Assembly: GCA_965223095.1 (NCBI GenBank)
Contig: OZ244979.1
Span: forward strand, 3,286,001-3,350,000
Length of the DNA: 64,000 nucleotides
Source of the DNA: J054 sp965223095
Lineage (GTDB): Bacteria; Pseudomonadota; Gammaproteobacteria; Steroidobacterales; GCA-2729495
Direction of reading: 5' to 3'
The notes below the pieces were generated by a model. The model worked only from the letters and a program-made list of their open reading frames with translations. It ran no database searches and was not told where the DNA came from. The position numbers and the translations under genes were made by a program. Each line of letters starts with the position of its first letter. Within the stretch, counting starts at the first letter, position 1. Positions 24,768 through 34,090 of the stretch are shown in pieces.

Positions 24768-27176
24768 ATGAACCAAGCAATGGATGTTTCGGCCGAGTCG
24801 CCCCTGCAGGTCAAAATCGTGGGCATGGACTGCGGCAGCTGTGCCATCACCATCGAAAACAGCATGCGGCAGCTAGCCGGTGTGAAATCAGCCAGCGTCA
24901 GCTTCACCACAGAATCCATGGAAGTTCACGGCAAGGTCGAGTTGGCCGCCGTCGAAAAACGCCTGCAAGAACTCGGCTATCGCATCGCCGACGAAACCAC
25001 CGCAGCCAACCCCGCCGATTTGGTGGAACATCGGGGTGCGCTGGGCTTCGTGCGCTTCTTGTGGGAACAACCGCCGTTGCGTCGCGCCCTATTTGTCACG
25101 GCGGCCGTCGCCCTCGGCCTCCTCGTATTGCCGGGTATGGCCAATATCGCCGGTGTTTCACCCCTGCATTTACTCTTCACCGCCGCGGTGCTAATCGCGG
25201 GATTTCCAGTCTTCGTCAAAGGCCTTCGAGCCTTGATCTTCGCGCGGCGCATCACCATCGATTTACTCATGGCCGTGGCTTGTATTGGTGCACTGGGCAT
25301 TGGTGCGAGCGGTGAAGCGGTCACGGTTATTCTGTTGTTCATGCTCGGCGAAGCCTTAGAGGCTTATAGCGCGGAACGCGCGCGCGATTCGCTACGCAGT
25401 TTGCTGTCGCTGCAACCACAACAAGCCACGGTGCTGCGCGCTCATGATGAGGATCGCGGGCATGACCATGCAAATGATCACTGTGCCGACAGCGGCGGTA
25501 GTGATCAACATGCGGCTCACCACGATCATTCCGTCGGCGACTGTAGCGGCGATCATGGACATGACCACCCTGCCCATGATGAGGACACAAGGCATGAACA
25601 CGACGATGGCGGACACGATCATCAAGTGCTACTGCCTGTGGAGCAGGTCAAGGTCGGCGACCGTGTCTTGGTTCGACCCGGCCAACGTATCCCCGTGGAT
25701 GGCGAAGTCATCGCCGGCACATCGTCCGTAGACCAAGCGCCCGTCACGGGTGAAAGCGTGCCCGTGGTCGTCCATGTTAATGATGAGGTTATGGCCGGCA
25801 CCGTGAATGGCGAAGCGGCCTTAGAATTACGGGTCAGCAGGCCCGCCGCCGATGGCACCATCGCCCGCATTGCCAAGCTCGTTGAACAAGCCCAAGCACA
25901 GCGCAGTCCGCAGGAACGTTTTATTGATCGCTTTGCACGCTGGTACACACCAGCGGTAGTTGTATTGGCGGTACTCGCGGTCGCAATACCCGTGTTGTTG
26001 TTCGACCAAGCCTTTTTGGACTTGCCCGATGGTACGCATGGCTGGCTCTATCGCGGCCTGACCTTGCTGATTATTGCCTGCCCTTGCGCACTGGTAATTA
26101 GTATCCCGGTGACGGTGGTTAGCGGTCTAACCCGGCTGGCGAATCTCGGTGTATTGGTCAAAGGCGGCGCCCAGCTCGATCGCTTAGCCGACGTGCAAGC
26201 GGTTGCCTTCGACAAAACAGGTACCCTGACCCACGGCAAGCCGCAGGTCACCGGCGTGCTCGCCGAAGATTGCGAACATCCGACGGATGAAAACCTCGAC
26301 TGCGATGACTGTGATGACGTGGTCGCCGCCGCCGCCGCCGTGGAGCGAGTTTCCGAGCATCCTGTCGCCCATGCCATCGTTACCGCGGCGGGGCGACGCC
26401 AAGTGGCGCATCGTTTCGAAACCGCAAATGATGTGGTCGCCCATCCGGGCCGTGGCGTAAGCGGACAACTGAGCAGCGGTGAGAAAGTAGTGGTGGGTAG
26501 CGGCGACATGTTCGATGCCGACATCGCCGGACGCGATGGTATGGATAAACCCGCCAGTGCCGCGCGTGCATCGGGCGAAACCGTCATGTATGTGGCCCGC
26601 GACGACAAGATCATCGGCTACATCGGGGTACAAGATGAAATCCGCGATGTCACACGTAGCGCGCTGGCAGAGTTGAATGGCTTTCAACCGCCCATCGCCA
26701 GCGTGATGCTAACGGGCGATCAGCCAGCCGCGGCCAAACGCGTGGCCTCCACCCTAGGCCATATCGATGAAGTACATGCCGGTTTGATGCCCGATGAAAA
26801 GCTCAGAGCCATCGAAGCCATGCGCAAAAAACACGGTGCCACAGCCATGGTCGGCGACGGCATTAATGACGCGCCGGCGCTGGCGCGCGCTGATATCGGC
26901 ATCGCCATGGGCGGCGGCGGCACCGCCCAAGCCATGGAAACCGCCGATGTGGTTTTAATGCAAGATGATCTCTCGCATGTTCCGCTGGCACTGCGCATGG
27001 CACGCAAGTCGCGTCAAGTCATCAAGCAGAACATCGTCTTAAGCTTGGTTCTGAAACTTGCGTTCCTCGTCCTGGCCATTCCTGGCATCGCAACGCTTTG
27101 GATGGCGGTACTCGCTGACGTCGGCGCCACATTACTTGTTACACTCAACGGTATGCGCCTACTTCGCCAATCATGA
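24768..27176 (+). CDS. Zn/Cd/Pb-type P1B ATPase with His-rich loop
   Basis: An 802-residue heavy-metal efflux ATPase. It has one N-terminal metal-binding domain with G19-M-D-C-G-S-C25, membrane segments, the ion site C438-P-C440 in 'ACPCALVIS', phosphorylation site D482 in 'DKTGTLTHG', 'SEHPVAHAI' and the hinge 'GDGINDAP'. The 'IPVTVVSGL' context after CPC fits ZntA/CadA rather than copper pumps. Between the second membrane pair and the actuator domain lies a loop (about 25441-25625) packed with His and Asp, a likely metal buffer. The start at 24768 has GAGGA nine bases upstream. The MFS gene overlaps its stop by four bases. Confidence 0.92.
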   Translation: MNQAMDVSAESPLQVKIVGMDCGSCAITIENSMRQLAGVKSASVSFTTESMEVHGKVELAAVEKRLQELGYRIADETTAANPADLVEHRGALGFVRFLWEQPPLRRALFVTAAVALGLLVLPGMANIAGVSPLHLLFTAAVLIAGFPVFVKGLRALIFARRITIDLLMAVACIGALGIGASGEAVTVILLFMLGEALEAYSAERARDSLRSLLSLQPQQATVLRAHDEDRGHDHANDHCADSGGSDQHAAHHDHSVGDCSGDHGHDHPAHDEDTRHEHDDGGHDHQVLLPVEQVKVGDRVLVRPGQRIPVDGEVIAGTSSVDQAPVTGESVPVVVHVNDEVMAGTVNGEAALELRVSRPAADGTIARIAKLVEQAQAQRSPQERFIDRFARWYTPAVVVLAVLAVAIPVLLFDQAFLDLPDGTHGWLYRGLTLLIIACPCALVISIPVTVVSGLTRLANLGVLVKGGAQLDRLADVQAVAFDKTGTLTHGKPQVTGVLAEDCEHPTDENLDCDDCDDVVAAAAAVERVSEHPVAHAIVTAAGRRQVAHRFETANDVVAHPGRGVSGQLSSGEKVVVGSGDMFDADIAGRDGMDKPASAARASGETVMYVARDDKIIGYIGVQDEIRDVTRSALAELNGFQPPIASVMLTGDQPAAAKRVASTLGHIDEVHAGLMPDEKLRAIEAMRKKHGATAMVGDGINDAPALARADIGIAMGGGGTAQAMETADVVLMQDDLSHVPLALRMARKSRQVIKQNIVLSLVLKLAFLVLAIPGIATLWMAVLADVGATLLVTLNGMRLLRQS

Positions 27177-28468
27177 GCCTAAATTCAGCCCGGCTGGGGC
27201 CAATAAAACTTAGCCCGGGCGTTAAGCGGCGGCATGTTTTTTGCTATCTATTCGCCGCACTCATCAGCATTGGCGTCTACACCTATTTGGTTGCGCTAAC
27301 GCCCTATGTGCTCACGGTCAACTTGGGGCTGCCGGAAACCGAACACGGACGCATCTCTGGCGATCTGCAGTTCTGGCAAGAGATCATGTTGCTGGGGAGC
27401 ATCGGTGTTTGGGGCGCGTTATCGGACCGCCTCGGTCGGCGCATCACCTACGTCTTAGGATTTCTAGTGCTATTCGCGGCGTATGCGCTCTATGCATTTG
27501 CATCCACACCGGCAGAATTGCTTGCCTATCGATTAGTGTTTGCCCTGGGCGTTGCTTCAACGACGACGAACTTGGCGGCAATTTTGGCAGACTACGCCCA
27601 AGAAGATTCCCGCGGCAAGTTGACGGGCATCGCTTTTTTCCTCAATGGCATCGGGTCGGTGGCGTTTTTCGTTGGCCTTACGCGACTACCCAATATATTT
27701 GCCAACAATGGTGTCCCCGAATTGTGGGCCGGCCGCTATGCGTATTTGCTGGTTGCCGGCATCGCCTTACTCGCCGCGATCATCATGCTCGGACTAAAGC
27801 CGGGACGGCCAGACAATACAACAGCCCATGAACCGGTTCTCAAACTTCTCTGTGAGGGTTTAGGTGCCGCCAGCAATTATCGTATTGCCCTAGCGTACCT
27901 GAGCGCGTTCGCGGCCCGGGCGGACATGGCCATTGTCACGCTGTTCTTGACCTTATGGGTAGTTCGCGCCGCGACGGATGTCGCCAGCACTGCCGCCGAA
28001 GCAACAGCACGCGCGGGCATGATGGTCGGTACTGCGCAGATGGCTGCTGTCATCTGGGCACCGATATTTGGCATCATCGGCGATAAGGTCAATCGACTCA
28101 CGCTGCTGGTTATGGCGTTTCTGATCGCCACCGCCGGCTATGGCTGGGTCGCCTCATTGGACGACGTCCTTAAGCCCGCGGCGATTCCGGCACTGCTACT
28201 CATGGGTATGGGTCTGTCCAGCGGCCAGCTGGCATCAACGGTTCTCTTGGCCCAAGAAGCACCCGTGCGCATTCGCGGCGCGGCGTTTGGTGTGCAGGCG
28301 TTTTGCGGCGGCCTGGGAATCTTGGCGCTGTCCGCGGTCGGCGGGCGCTTGTTCGACAACTTTGGGCCCAATGCGCCATTTATCGCCATCGCCCTGGCAA
28401 ATGGCTTTGTGTTGCTATGCGCAATGCTTGGGCGCGGTGTTGAGTTACGGCAGGCGCAACCCGCTTAG
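27173..28468 (+). CDS. MFS transporter coupled to the metal ATPase
   Basis: A 431-residue, 12-segment major facilitator protein. 'GALSDRLGRRITY' is the loop 2-3 signature, and 'RGAAFGVQAFCGGLGILALSAVGGRLFDNFGP' (two blocks) is shared in pattern with the MFS genes at 58573 and 62882. Its ATG overlaps the TGA of the ATPase gene (ATGA), so it is translated from the same mRNA and should share the MerR promoter. Substrate unknown: metal, metallophore or an organic compound are all possible. Its relatives in this window sit beside DUF1838 genes, and a DUF1838 gene also lies 580 bases downstream. Confidence 0.82.
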   Translation: MSLNSARLGPIKLSPGVKRRHVFCYLFAALISIGVYTYLVALTPYVLTVNLGLPETEHGRISGDLQFWQEIMLLGSIGVWGALSDRLGRRITYVLGFLVLFAAYALYAFASTPAELLAYRLVFALGVASTTTNLAAILADYAQEDSRGKLTGIAFFLNGIGSVAFFVGLTRLPNIFANNGVPELWAGRYAYLLVAGIALLAAIIMLGLKPGRPDNTTAHEPVLKLLCEGLGAASNYRIALAYLSAFAARADMAIVTLFLTLWVVRAATDVASTAAEATARAGMMVGTAQMAAVIWAPIFGIIGDKVNRLTLLVMAFLIATAGYGWVASLDDVLKPAAIPALLLMGMGLSSGQLASTVLLAQEAPVRIRGAAFGVQAFCGGLGILALSAVGGRLFDNFGPNAPFIAIALANGFVLLCAMLGRGVELRQAQPA

Positions 28469-28584
28469 AATCCTCCTCGAGCGGCAAGATGTAACCAGTC
28501 CTCAAAACAATTCGCTAGACCAGCGTTCGCCCCGGGGCTCGACGCCGTTACACAAACCGTCCCGTCCAACACTGTCCGGAACCA

Positions 28585-28941
28585 ATGCCGATGAAGATAA
28601 AACGCATCGTCGCCGATGTCAGCGCAAGAAACCTCGATCAAGCCGATACCTTCTACGGTGAAATTCTGGGTCTACGAGTCATCATGGACCAGGGCTGGAT
28701 ACGCAGCTATGGCACAGATACTAAAATGGCTGTGCAAATCAGTTTCGCCAGCGAAGGCGGTTCCGGCACGCCGGTCCCCGACCTATCCATTGAAGTCGAT
28801 GACCTCGATGCCGCATTAGAACGATTTAGGCGAAAAAACGTCCCCATCGAGTATGGCCCAAAGTCCGAGCCCTGGGGCGTACGTCGATTTTATGTTCGCG
28901 ATCCCTTTAATCGATTAGTCAATATATTGCAGCATGAATAG
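28585..28941 (+). CDS. VOC-family (glyoxalase/bleomycin-resistance fold) protein
   Basis: A 118-residue protein with the VOC pattern: 'IVADVSARNLDQADTFYGEILGL' at the start, 'LSIEVDDLDAALERFRRKNVPI' in the middle and 'WGVRRFYVRDPFNRLVNIL' at the end, which carries the last metal-site position. Such proteins are small metal-dependent enzymes or binding proteins. The substrate is unknown. ATG codons at 28585 and 28591 are both possible. It lies between an MFS gene and a DUF1838 gene on the same strand. Confidence 0.8.
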   Translation: MPMKIKRIVADVSARNLDQADTFYGEILGLRVIMDQGWIRSYGTDTKMAVQISFASEGGSGTPVPDLSIEVDDLDAALERFRRKNVPIEYGPKSEPWGVRRFYVRDPFNRLVNILQHE

Positions 28942-29048
28942 GGCCATGCGATGCTCACACTGCGGGCTGCAACCGTCCATGCCACCCGTCTAACCCGCAG
29001 CGCTATGCATCACCACAGCCTTGGAGTCGCGAATCCGCAGGATCTGTA

Positions 29049-29981
29049 ATGCCAAATAACTCGTTCAATATCAGCCGACGGGGCGTCATCGCGGCAAGCC
29101 TAGGCGCCGGAATTTCAGCGACGGCCCCAGCAAAGCAGGCGGATGAGCACCTAGACCTTGATCTACGCCAGCCTGCCGACAACCTGACCGCCTATTTAAA
29201 AATGCGCGCTGGCTTGGCCAGCGGGGATTACTATTTTTGGTTCACCGGTGGGCTTGATCTTGCAGTGGCCGGAGAACCTATCGTTCCCATCATTACCGTT
29301 GAATCCTTGCTATTGCGACAAGTTAAGCGTCTACCCAACAATGTGTTCCACATTACGGACTACGAAGCCAGCATTTACCGAGACCCAGCCACTGGCGAGT
29401 TAGCCGACAAAATTCTCAACCCCGTTACGCAACGTGAAGTAAAGGCTTTGCACTATCGCGAAGGCCCAGTGCCCTTCGAGTGGCGTGCAGACCGGCAACC
29501 GCGCCTGCTGGGCATGGACAACCCGTTCAAGGAACAAGACAAAGTGTTTGGGTATCCCTATAAGCGCGTGGCCGATAGCTTGTGGATGACCAAGGCATCG
29601 TATTTCAACAATCGTCCCCACTGGCTCAGTCCCAAGGAGTGGCCACTGGCATCGCCGGCGGAAAACATCAACGTGGCATCGATATCGACGCTCAAGGCCA
29701 GTTGGTCAGATATAACCGACCCGGCGCAAGATTCGGTCCCAACAGAATTTTTCTATCAAGCCACCAGCGGGTGGCTGCCGTGGATGCTGATGGGGCAGCG
29801 GCCGGGCCACGTGATTTGGCATGAATCCGGCATGAAACTGGCTGATCTGAACGACGCACCCGCGGATACGCTGGCTATCATGCGAGCAATACATCCCCAG
29901 TGGTTTCGCAGGCCAGTACCCTGGCAGGGCTTTACGAATCTATTCTTGCAATATAAAGCGCAACGGGAACCCACCCGCTAG
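29049..29981 (+). CDS. DUF1838 family Tat-exported protein, copy 1
   Basis: A 310-residue protein with a Tat-like signal (Ser-Arg-Arg-Gly-Val-Ile-Ala-Ala). The mature part has the DUF1838 order: 'YLKMRAGLASGDYYFWFTGG', 'ITDYEASIYRDPATGELADKILNPVTQREVK' in two blocks, then a C-terminal 'GWLPWMLMGQRPGHVIWHES'. The function of DUF1838 is not known; proteins are periplasmic and often occur with TonB receptors or MFS transporters. The start has AGGA upstream. A second DUF1838 gene converges from the other strand 16 bases beyond the stop. Confidence 0.8.
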   Translation: MPNNSFNISRRGVIAASLGAGISATAPAKQADEHLDLDLRQPADNLTAYLKMRAGLASGDYYFWFTGGLDLAVAGEPIVPIITVESLLLRQVKRLPNNVFHITDYEASIYRDPATGELADKILNPVTQREVKALHYREGPVPFEWRADRQPRLLGMDNPFKEQDKVFGYPYKRVADSLWMTKASYFNNRPHWLSPKEWPLASPAENINVASISTLKASWSDITDPAQDSVPTEFFYQATSGWLPWMLMGQRPGHVIWHESGMKLADLNDAPADTLAIMRAIHPQWFRRPVPWQGFTNLFLQYKAQREPTR

Positions 29982-29997
29982 CAGCCCATCAACTGAT

Positions 29998-31083
29998 TCA
30001 AGACTTGCGCGCACCACGCCCAGTGGGCACTTTAAAATCAGACGGCGTCCACTCATAGTCGGGATTTTCCGGCGGTACGTCCAAGGCATAGGCTTTCCAG
30101 GTCTCCACGCGACTGTTATCCAGCTCCCAAGTATCGGGCAGGGTCAAGGAGTCGGGCGAGTGCTTCTCAATATAATCCAACAGTTTCCGCGGCACTTCAT
30201 CGTAGCCGCTTAAACCCTTATGGCTAAACATCCGGCCAAACAAGGAACCCTTGGCATACGGCGTGCCCCCCATTTCCATAAACGGCCAAAACTGCGAAAT
30301 TCGGGAAAAACCGGCGGTAAAGCGCGCACTGGGTAAATCCTGATCTTCCAGTTCGCGGCGCGAAACGTTGAAGGTAAAGTGCTCGGACGGTGAGATCTTT
30401 TTCCCGGTAGAAGACCGCGGCCAACCATCGGGCGTGACGGGATTTGTGTACTCATGGGTATAGTCCCATGACAACATCATATCGTCTCCGTATTGTTGGA
30501 ACGGCAGGATAAAGGGATAGCGGCCGTCTGCGTCGGGGAACACCGTACCCTCATTCATTAAAGTGGGCGAATCACCTTCTTTGCCGAAGAAAAATTTGGG
30601 AATCTCCTTGCCAATCTTGCCCACCAAAAGATCATTGTAAAAGTGGTAAACCTCCACGGTCTTGTCGGTGAACGGGTTATGCCAAGTTTCTAGAATATCG
30701 CCCGTTTCTAGATCTGTGAAATAACCGGTTTCGCGAGACTTCACCCAAAGATCTTGGTTTTCATCAATCTTGGCCAACAAGGCGCCAGTGCCGGTATAGC
30801 CGAATACGGGCACCATGCGTGCGTCGCCAACGCGCGCATACATCAAGCCATGGAAAGCGCCAATGATCGGCTCATCGTAGCTGGCCCAAATCTTGCCGAA
30901 GGCATACAAATTATCCGCGGGATCGCTGTAGTCCAGGCCACCGCGGCCGGATTTTTCAGCATGACTGCCAGACCGAGCCAGCGGAGCCCCCGCCAGGCCA
31001 CCGGCTGTTAAACCCAGGGCGAGGGAGTTGGTGAGTGCGGCGCGGCGATTCATGGTGAGCTGCGCTAGAAAATTCGACTGCAT
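29998..31083 (-). CDS. DUF1838 family Tat-exported protein, copy 2
   Basis: A 361-residue protein. The start at 31083 has GGAGGTG seven bases upstream. A Tat signal (Asn-Arg-Arg-Ala-Ala-Leu) is followed by a hydrophobic stretch and 'ARSGSHAEKSGRGG'. Core DUF1838 features include 'ESRETGYFTDLETGDILETW' (first residue approximate), 'NPFTDKTVEVYHFYND' and 'QFWPFMEMGGTPYAKGSLFG'. It is only moderately similar to copy 1 and to copy 3 at 61804, so these are old paralogues rather than a recent duplication. The role is unknown; periplasmic location is expected. Confidence 0.82.
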   Translation of the reverse strand: MQSNFLAQLTMNRRAALTNSLALGLTAGGLAGAPLARSGSHAEKSGRGGLDYSDPADNLYAFGKIWASYDEPIIGAFHGLMYARVGDARMVPVFGYTGTGALLAKIDENQDLWVKSRETGYFTDLETGDILETWHNPFTDKTVEVYHFYNDLLVGKIGKEIPKFFFGKEGDSPTLMNEGTVFPDADGRYPFILPFQQYGDDMMLSWDYTHEYTNPVTPDGWPRSSTGKKISPSEHFTFNVSRRELEDQDLPSARFTAGFSRISQFWPFMEMGGTPYAKGSLFGRMFSHKGLSGYDEVPRKLLDYIEKHSPDSLTLPDTWELDNSRVETWKAYALDVPPENPDYEWTPSDFKVPTGRGARKS

Positions 31084-31286
31084 GGTAGACACCTCCGGCT
31101 CATGGGGCGCCAAGCCCGCACTTAATCAATAGGATGAATCCCGAGCATGCTGCGCCCGGCGCGGAATCACAACGGCAGCGCCATGATGAGATCATGGCTC
31201 GGTCAATACAGCCATAGCAGCGCCGGGCGCGCGCTTGCGGCTCCTCGTTGTGGTCAAGCCCTGCCCGGCGCAGAGCCGCCGGATAC

Positions 31287-31724
31287 TCAGCGCAGAATTT
31301 CCAGCAACTCGACCTCAAAGGTCAGTGTCGCACCCGCCGGAATGGAACCCACGCCTCGCTCTCCATAGGCAATCGCGGCTGGACAGGTGAGTTTGGCCTT
31401 GCCGCCAAGCTTCATCATGGGAATACCCTCCTGCCAGCACTTAATGACACGATTTAGGGGAATCACCAAGGGATCACCCCGATCCACTGAACTATCGAAC
31501 ACACTGCCGTCAGCCAGGGTACCGTGATAATGGGCTTTTACCGTGCTGGATATACTCGGCGACTCACCCTGCCCGGCACGCAATTCCTCATAAACCAAGC
31601 CCGACGCGGTCGTAACGGGACCCGCTTCACTGGCGACCGGCGCCGTCGACGTGGCAGCGTCATCTGCACCGGCACAAGCGGCGAGCGCAAGTGCCACTGC
31701 ACAAGCCATTGTTCGTATTCGCAT
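31287..31724 (-). CDS. FKBP-type peptidyl-prolyl isomerase lipoprotein
   Basis: A 145-residue lipoprotein: signal with perfect lipobox Leu-Ala-Ala-Cys17, an Ala/Thr-rich linker, then a single FKBP domain ('VKAHYHGTLADGSVFDSS', 'VIKCWQEGIPMMKLGGKAKL', 'YGERGVGSIPAGATLTFEVELLEI' in parts). It accelerates prolyl cis-trans isomerisation and helps fold envelope proteins. The domain is complete and the active-site aromatic residues (Tyr in 'AHYHG', Phe in 'VFDSS', Trp in 'KCWQEG') are present. A strong GGGGGA site precedes the start. Confidence 0.9.
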   Translation of the reverse strand: MRIRTMACAVALALAACAGADDAATSTAPVASEAGPVTTASGLVYEELRAGQGESPSISSTVKAHYHGTLADGSVFDSSVDRGDPLVIPLNRVIKCWQEGIPMMKLGGKAKLTCPAAIAYGERGVGSIPAGATLTFEVELLEILR

Positions 31725-31783
31725 GCGATTTCCCCCTGCAGATAACCGCGAAAAAAATTAGCCGACGAGAATAGTCGGCAATA

Positions 31784-32146
31784 CTAAGGTGTCAGGTCTT
31801 CGTAAAACTCGTGCGTATGCTGTGGCAACAAGTGCGGATACAAACTGGCCGCGCGTGATTTGTCCTGACTGCGCGAGAACTTTACACGATCCTCGGCGGT
31901 ATCCCACTGTTCAATCATCACAAAATGTACGCCTTCCGCGTGCGGCGCTTCGGCAGCTTTCGCCAAATCTTCCTCGCTGAGATAGTTTCTGACGATGCTG
32001 AACATAGTACCGGGCATGGCACGCATGATTTGTCGGCCCTTAAAGCCCGGCGCCGCGCGCAGTTGCGGCTCCATGTCTTGATAGAACTGAGTCACCTCAT
32101 CTTCCGAGCCGACTTTTGCGAACAGCGTCGCAATATAGGTCACCAT
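31784..32146 (-). CDS. Antibiotic-biosynthesis-monooxygenase (ABM) fold protein
   Basis: A 120-residue protein of the dimeric alpha/beta-barrel (ABM) type: 'IATLFAKVGSEDEVTQFYQDM', 'RAAPGFKGRQIMRAM' and 'HFVMIEQWDTAEDRVKFSRS'. The middle segment is longer than in classical members such as YgiN. No cofactor motif can be assigned; members include quinol monooxygenases, haem-degrading enzymes and proteins without known reaction. No signal peptide. It lies on the minus strand upstream of the FKBP gene with 60 bases between. Confidence 0.65.
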   Translation of the reverse strand: MVTYIATLFAKVGSEDEVTQFYQDMEPQLRAAPGFKGRQIMRAMPGTMFSIVRNYLSEEDLAKAAEAPHAEGVHFVMIEQWDTAEDRVKFSRSQDKSRAASLYPHLLPQHTHEFYEDLTP

Positions 32147-32302
32147 TCAACGATCTCCCCTGGTTCTGATAAATGGAAAAGACTGAGACAGCAAACGGCT
32201 CGCGCAAGCTTACAATGGTCTAACACTAACGCGCGGAACCGCCAGCGCCAAGGGGGCCATACGCCAGGCCGGACTCATCGCCGCCTTGCGGCGCGATCTG
32301 GG

Positions 32303-32746
32303 CTAGGTAGCCCGCACGGATAGTACCGGACAGGCGGCGTGGCGCAGCACGGCTTCGGTGGTACTGCCCAGCACCACATGTTTTACGCCGCTGTAGCCGT
32401 GGGTCGTCATCACGATCATTGCCGCGTTGGCCTGGCCCGCGTAGCGGACAATTTCTTCCGCAGGCTGACCAATCAGCACTTTGCCGACGGGCGATTTATC
32501 CAGGCCGCCCAATTGCTCGTTAACGAAGCGTTCCATGCGCGTTACTGCGCTAGCCGATAGCTCCTCCGCAGTTGGGATGGGCACCGGACCCATGTCCAAG
32601 GTGGCATAAATACTGGGCTCCTCGACAATATAGACACAGTGCAACTCGGCCTGCATGAGCCCCGCCATCTGGCGTGCCAGTGGCAGTGCCGCACAGGAGA
32701 CTTCAGAAAAATCCGTGGGAAAGACAATCACAGGGTTCGAGGCCAT
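32303..32746 (-). CDS. Universal stress protein (UspA family), single domain
   Basis: A 147-residue UspA-fold protein: 'VIVFPTDFSEVSCAALPLARQ' at the start with the nucleotide-binding Asp11-equivalent, 'IGQPAEEIVRYAGQANAAMIVM' and the loop G117-x9-G127-S128 typical of ATP-binding members (the preceding Gly of the motif is Thr). These cytoplasmic proteins support survival under stress and slow growth. A GGAGG site lies 10 bases before the start. A second, two-part Usp gene lies at 34909, with an NtrC-like regulator gene between them. Confidence 0.9.
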   Translation of the reverse strand: MASNPVIVFPTDFSEVSCAALPLARQMAGLMQAELHCVYIVEEPSIYATLDMGPVPIPTAEELSASAVTRMERFVNEQLGGLDKSPVGKVLIGQPAEEIVRYAGQANAAMIVMTTHGYSGVKHVVLGSTTEAVLRHAACPVLSVRAT

Positions 32747-33010
32747 GCCGTCATTACCTCCAATTTACGCGCTATTCGTTCATCAATTAGGCCCGCTGCG
32801 GACCCCTTGGGCAAGCGCGGAAAACACCTATGCTGAACTGCTGCATCGCTCGAAAAAGGCCGGCCGCGCGGCGGCTGGCGAAGGCACAATGTCTACTCGC
32901 CTGGAGTCAGGCTTAAAGTCAGCAATCCAGCGCTCGTTCATCGGCTAAAGGGTCGTCTGCCATAGGCCGCGACCCATCACAAACCCGGCTCTGGAATTTC
33001 AACGCACTGG

Positions 33011-34090
33011 CTAATCGCGCGTGGTGGTCAAGTCGTAACGCTTGATTTTCTCGGCTAGCGTCGTACGGCGAATCTTCAACACATCCGCCGCATGTGCCAC
33101 CACCCCGTCCGTGACATGTAAAGCACGCCGGATCAACGACACCTCGATATTGCCCAAGTATTCCTTCAGCGGCAGATCGCCGGTTGGCAAAGCAAAATCC
33201 TGGGGCTGCGGACCCGAAGCGCGGTTGGCCTCCAAGACCACACGATCGGAATCTCTAAGGGATACGTTATCGGTGAACTGGCTGGGCAAGTGTTCAATGT
33301 CAACGCAAGCGCCATTGAATAGCACACCCAGCCTTTCCAGCAAGGTCGCAAGTTCGCGTGTGTTGCCGGGCCAAGTATGTTGTTGCAGTACGCGAAGTGC
33401 CCCGGGCGTTAGCTTGGACGGCCGTGCGGCAAGATTGCCATGGTCCAAAATAGCCTCAATCAACAATTTGAGATCCTCGGACCGCTTACCCAGCGGAGGG
33501 ATAGCAATTTCGGACCCACTGAACGCTGCGTGAAGTTCCGGGCGAAACTTGCCGTCGCGCACACACTGGTCTAAATCAATATCACTACCCGCCATAAACC
33601 GCGCGGAACAGGCACGGCATTCCGCACTATTTTCCAGTTTAAATTCGCCCCGCCGAATCGTTTGCAAAACACGGTCTTGCACAGCCAAACTCATTGCATC
33701 GATATCGCGCAAGTAGAGGGTGCCGCCCGCAACCACTTCTAATTGCCCATGTTGCTCGGCAGGTAGGCTCGAAGTTGAGTTTGCACGAACGTCAAACAAT
33801 TCCCGGGATAAGTCTTCGGCCGACTTGCCCGCACAATTGACCACAATGAAGGGCAGATCATTGCGCGATGATCTGCTGTGCAGATAACGCGCTGTCCACT
33901 CTTTACCCGTACCGGCCGCACCGGCTAGCAGGGCGTTGCTTTCAACCTCAATCGCCCTAACTAGCGAGCGGCGGGCCGCCGAAATCACCTCGCTGGTGCC
34001 GGCAAATAGGTAGGCAGCCTGTCGAGAATCTCTGGTATTCGCCTGGAACAGCATGTCTAGCGAAGACGCACTACGACCGTGTTGATTCAT
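33011..34090 (-). CDS. NtrC/FleQ-like AAA+ Fis-family regulator lacking GAFTGA
   Basis: A 359-residue protein with a AAA+ domain (Walker A 'GAAGTGKEWTARYLH', Walker-B-like 'GGTLYLRDIDAM') and a C-terminal Fis-type helix-turn-helix ('HAADVLKIRRTTLAEKIKRY'). There is no N-terminal receiver. The GAFTGA loop that contacts sigma-54 is missing: after 'SRELFDV' the sequence runs into 'ANSTSSLPAEQHGQLEVV'. The Walker B acidic pair is also altered (Arg-Asp instead of Asp-Glu). It therefore probably works without sigma-54, in the manner of VpsR- or TyrR-type proteins, or is a repressor. The start at 34090 has GGGAG five bases upstream. Confidence 0.82.
   Translation of the reverse strand: MNQHGRSASSLDMLFQANTRDSRQAAYLFAGTSEVISAARRSLVRAIEVESNALLAGAAGTGKEWTARYLHSRSSRNDLPFIVVNCAGKSAEDLSRELFDVRANSTSSLPAEQHGQLEVVAGGTLYLRDIDAMSLAVQDRVLQTIRRGEFKLENSAECRACSARFMAGSDIDLDQCVRDGKFRPELHAAFSGSEIAIPPLGKRSEDLKLLIEAILDHGNLAARPSKLTPGALRVLQQHTWPGNTRELATLLERLGVLFNGACVDIEHLPSQFTDNVSLRDSDRVVLEANRASGPQPQDFALPTGDLPLKEYLGNIEVSLIRRALHVTDGVVAHAADVLKIRRTTLAEKIKRYDLTTTRD

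Noticed and set aside
25392..25625. Minus-strand His/Met-rich frame opposite the ATPase loop
   Set aside because: It mirrors the CAT/GAT repeats of the His-rich loop and has no own signals.
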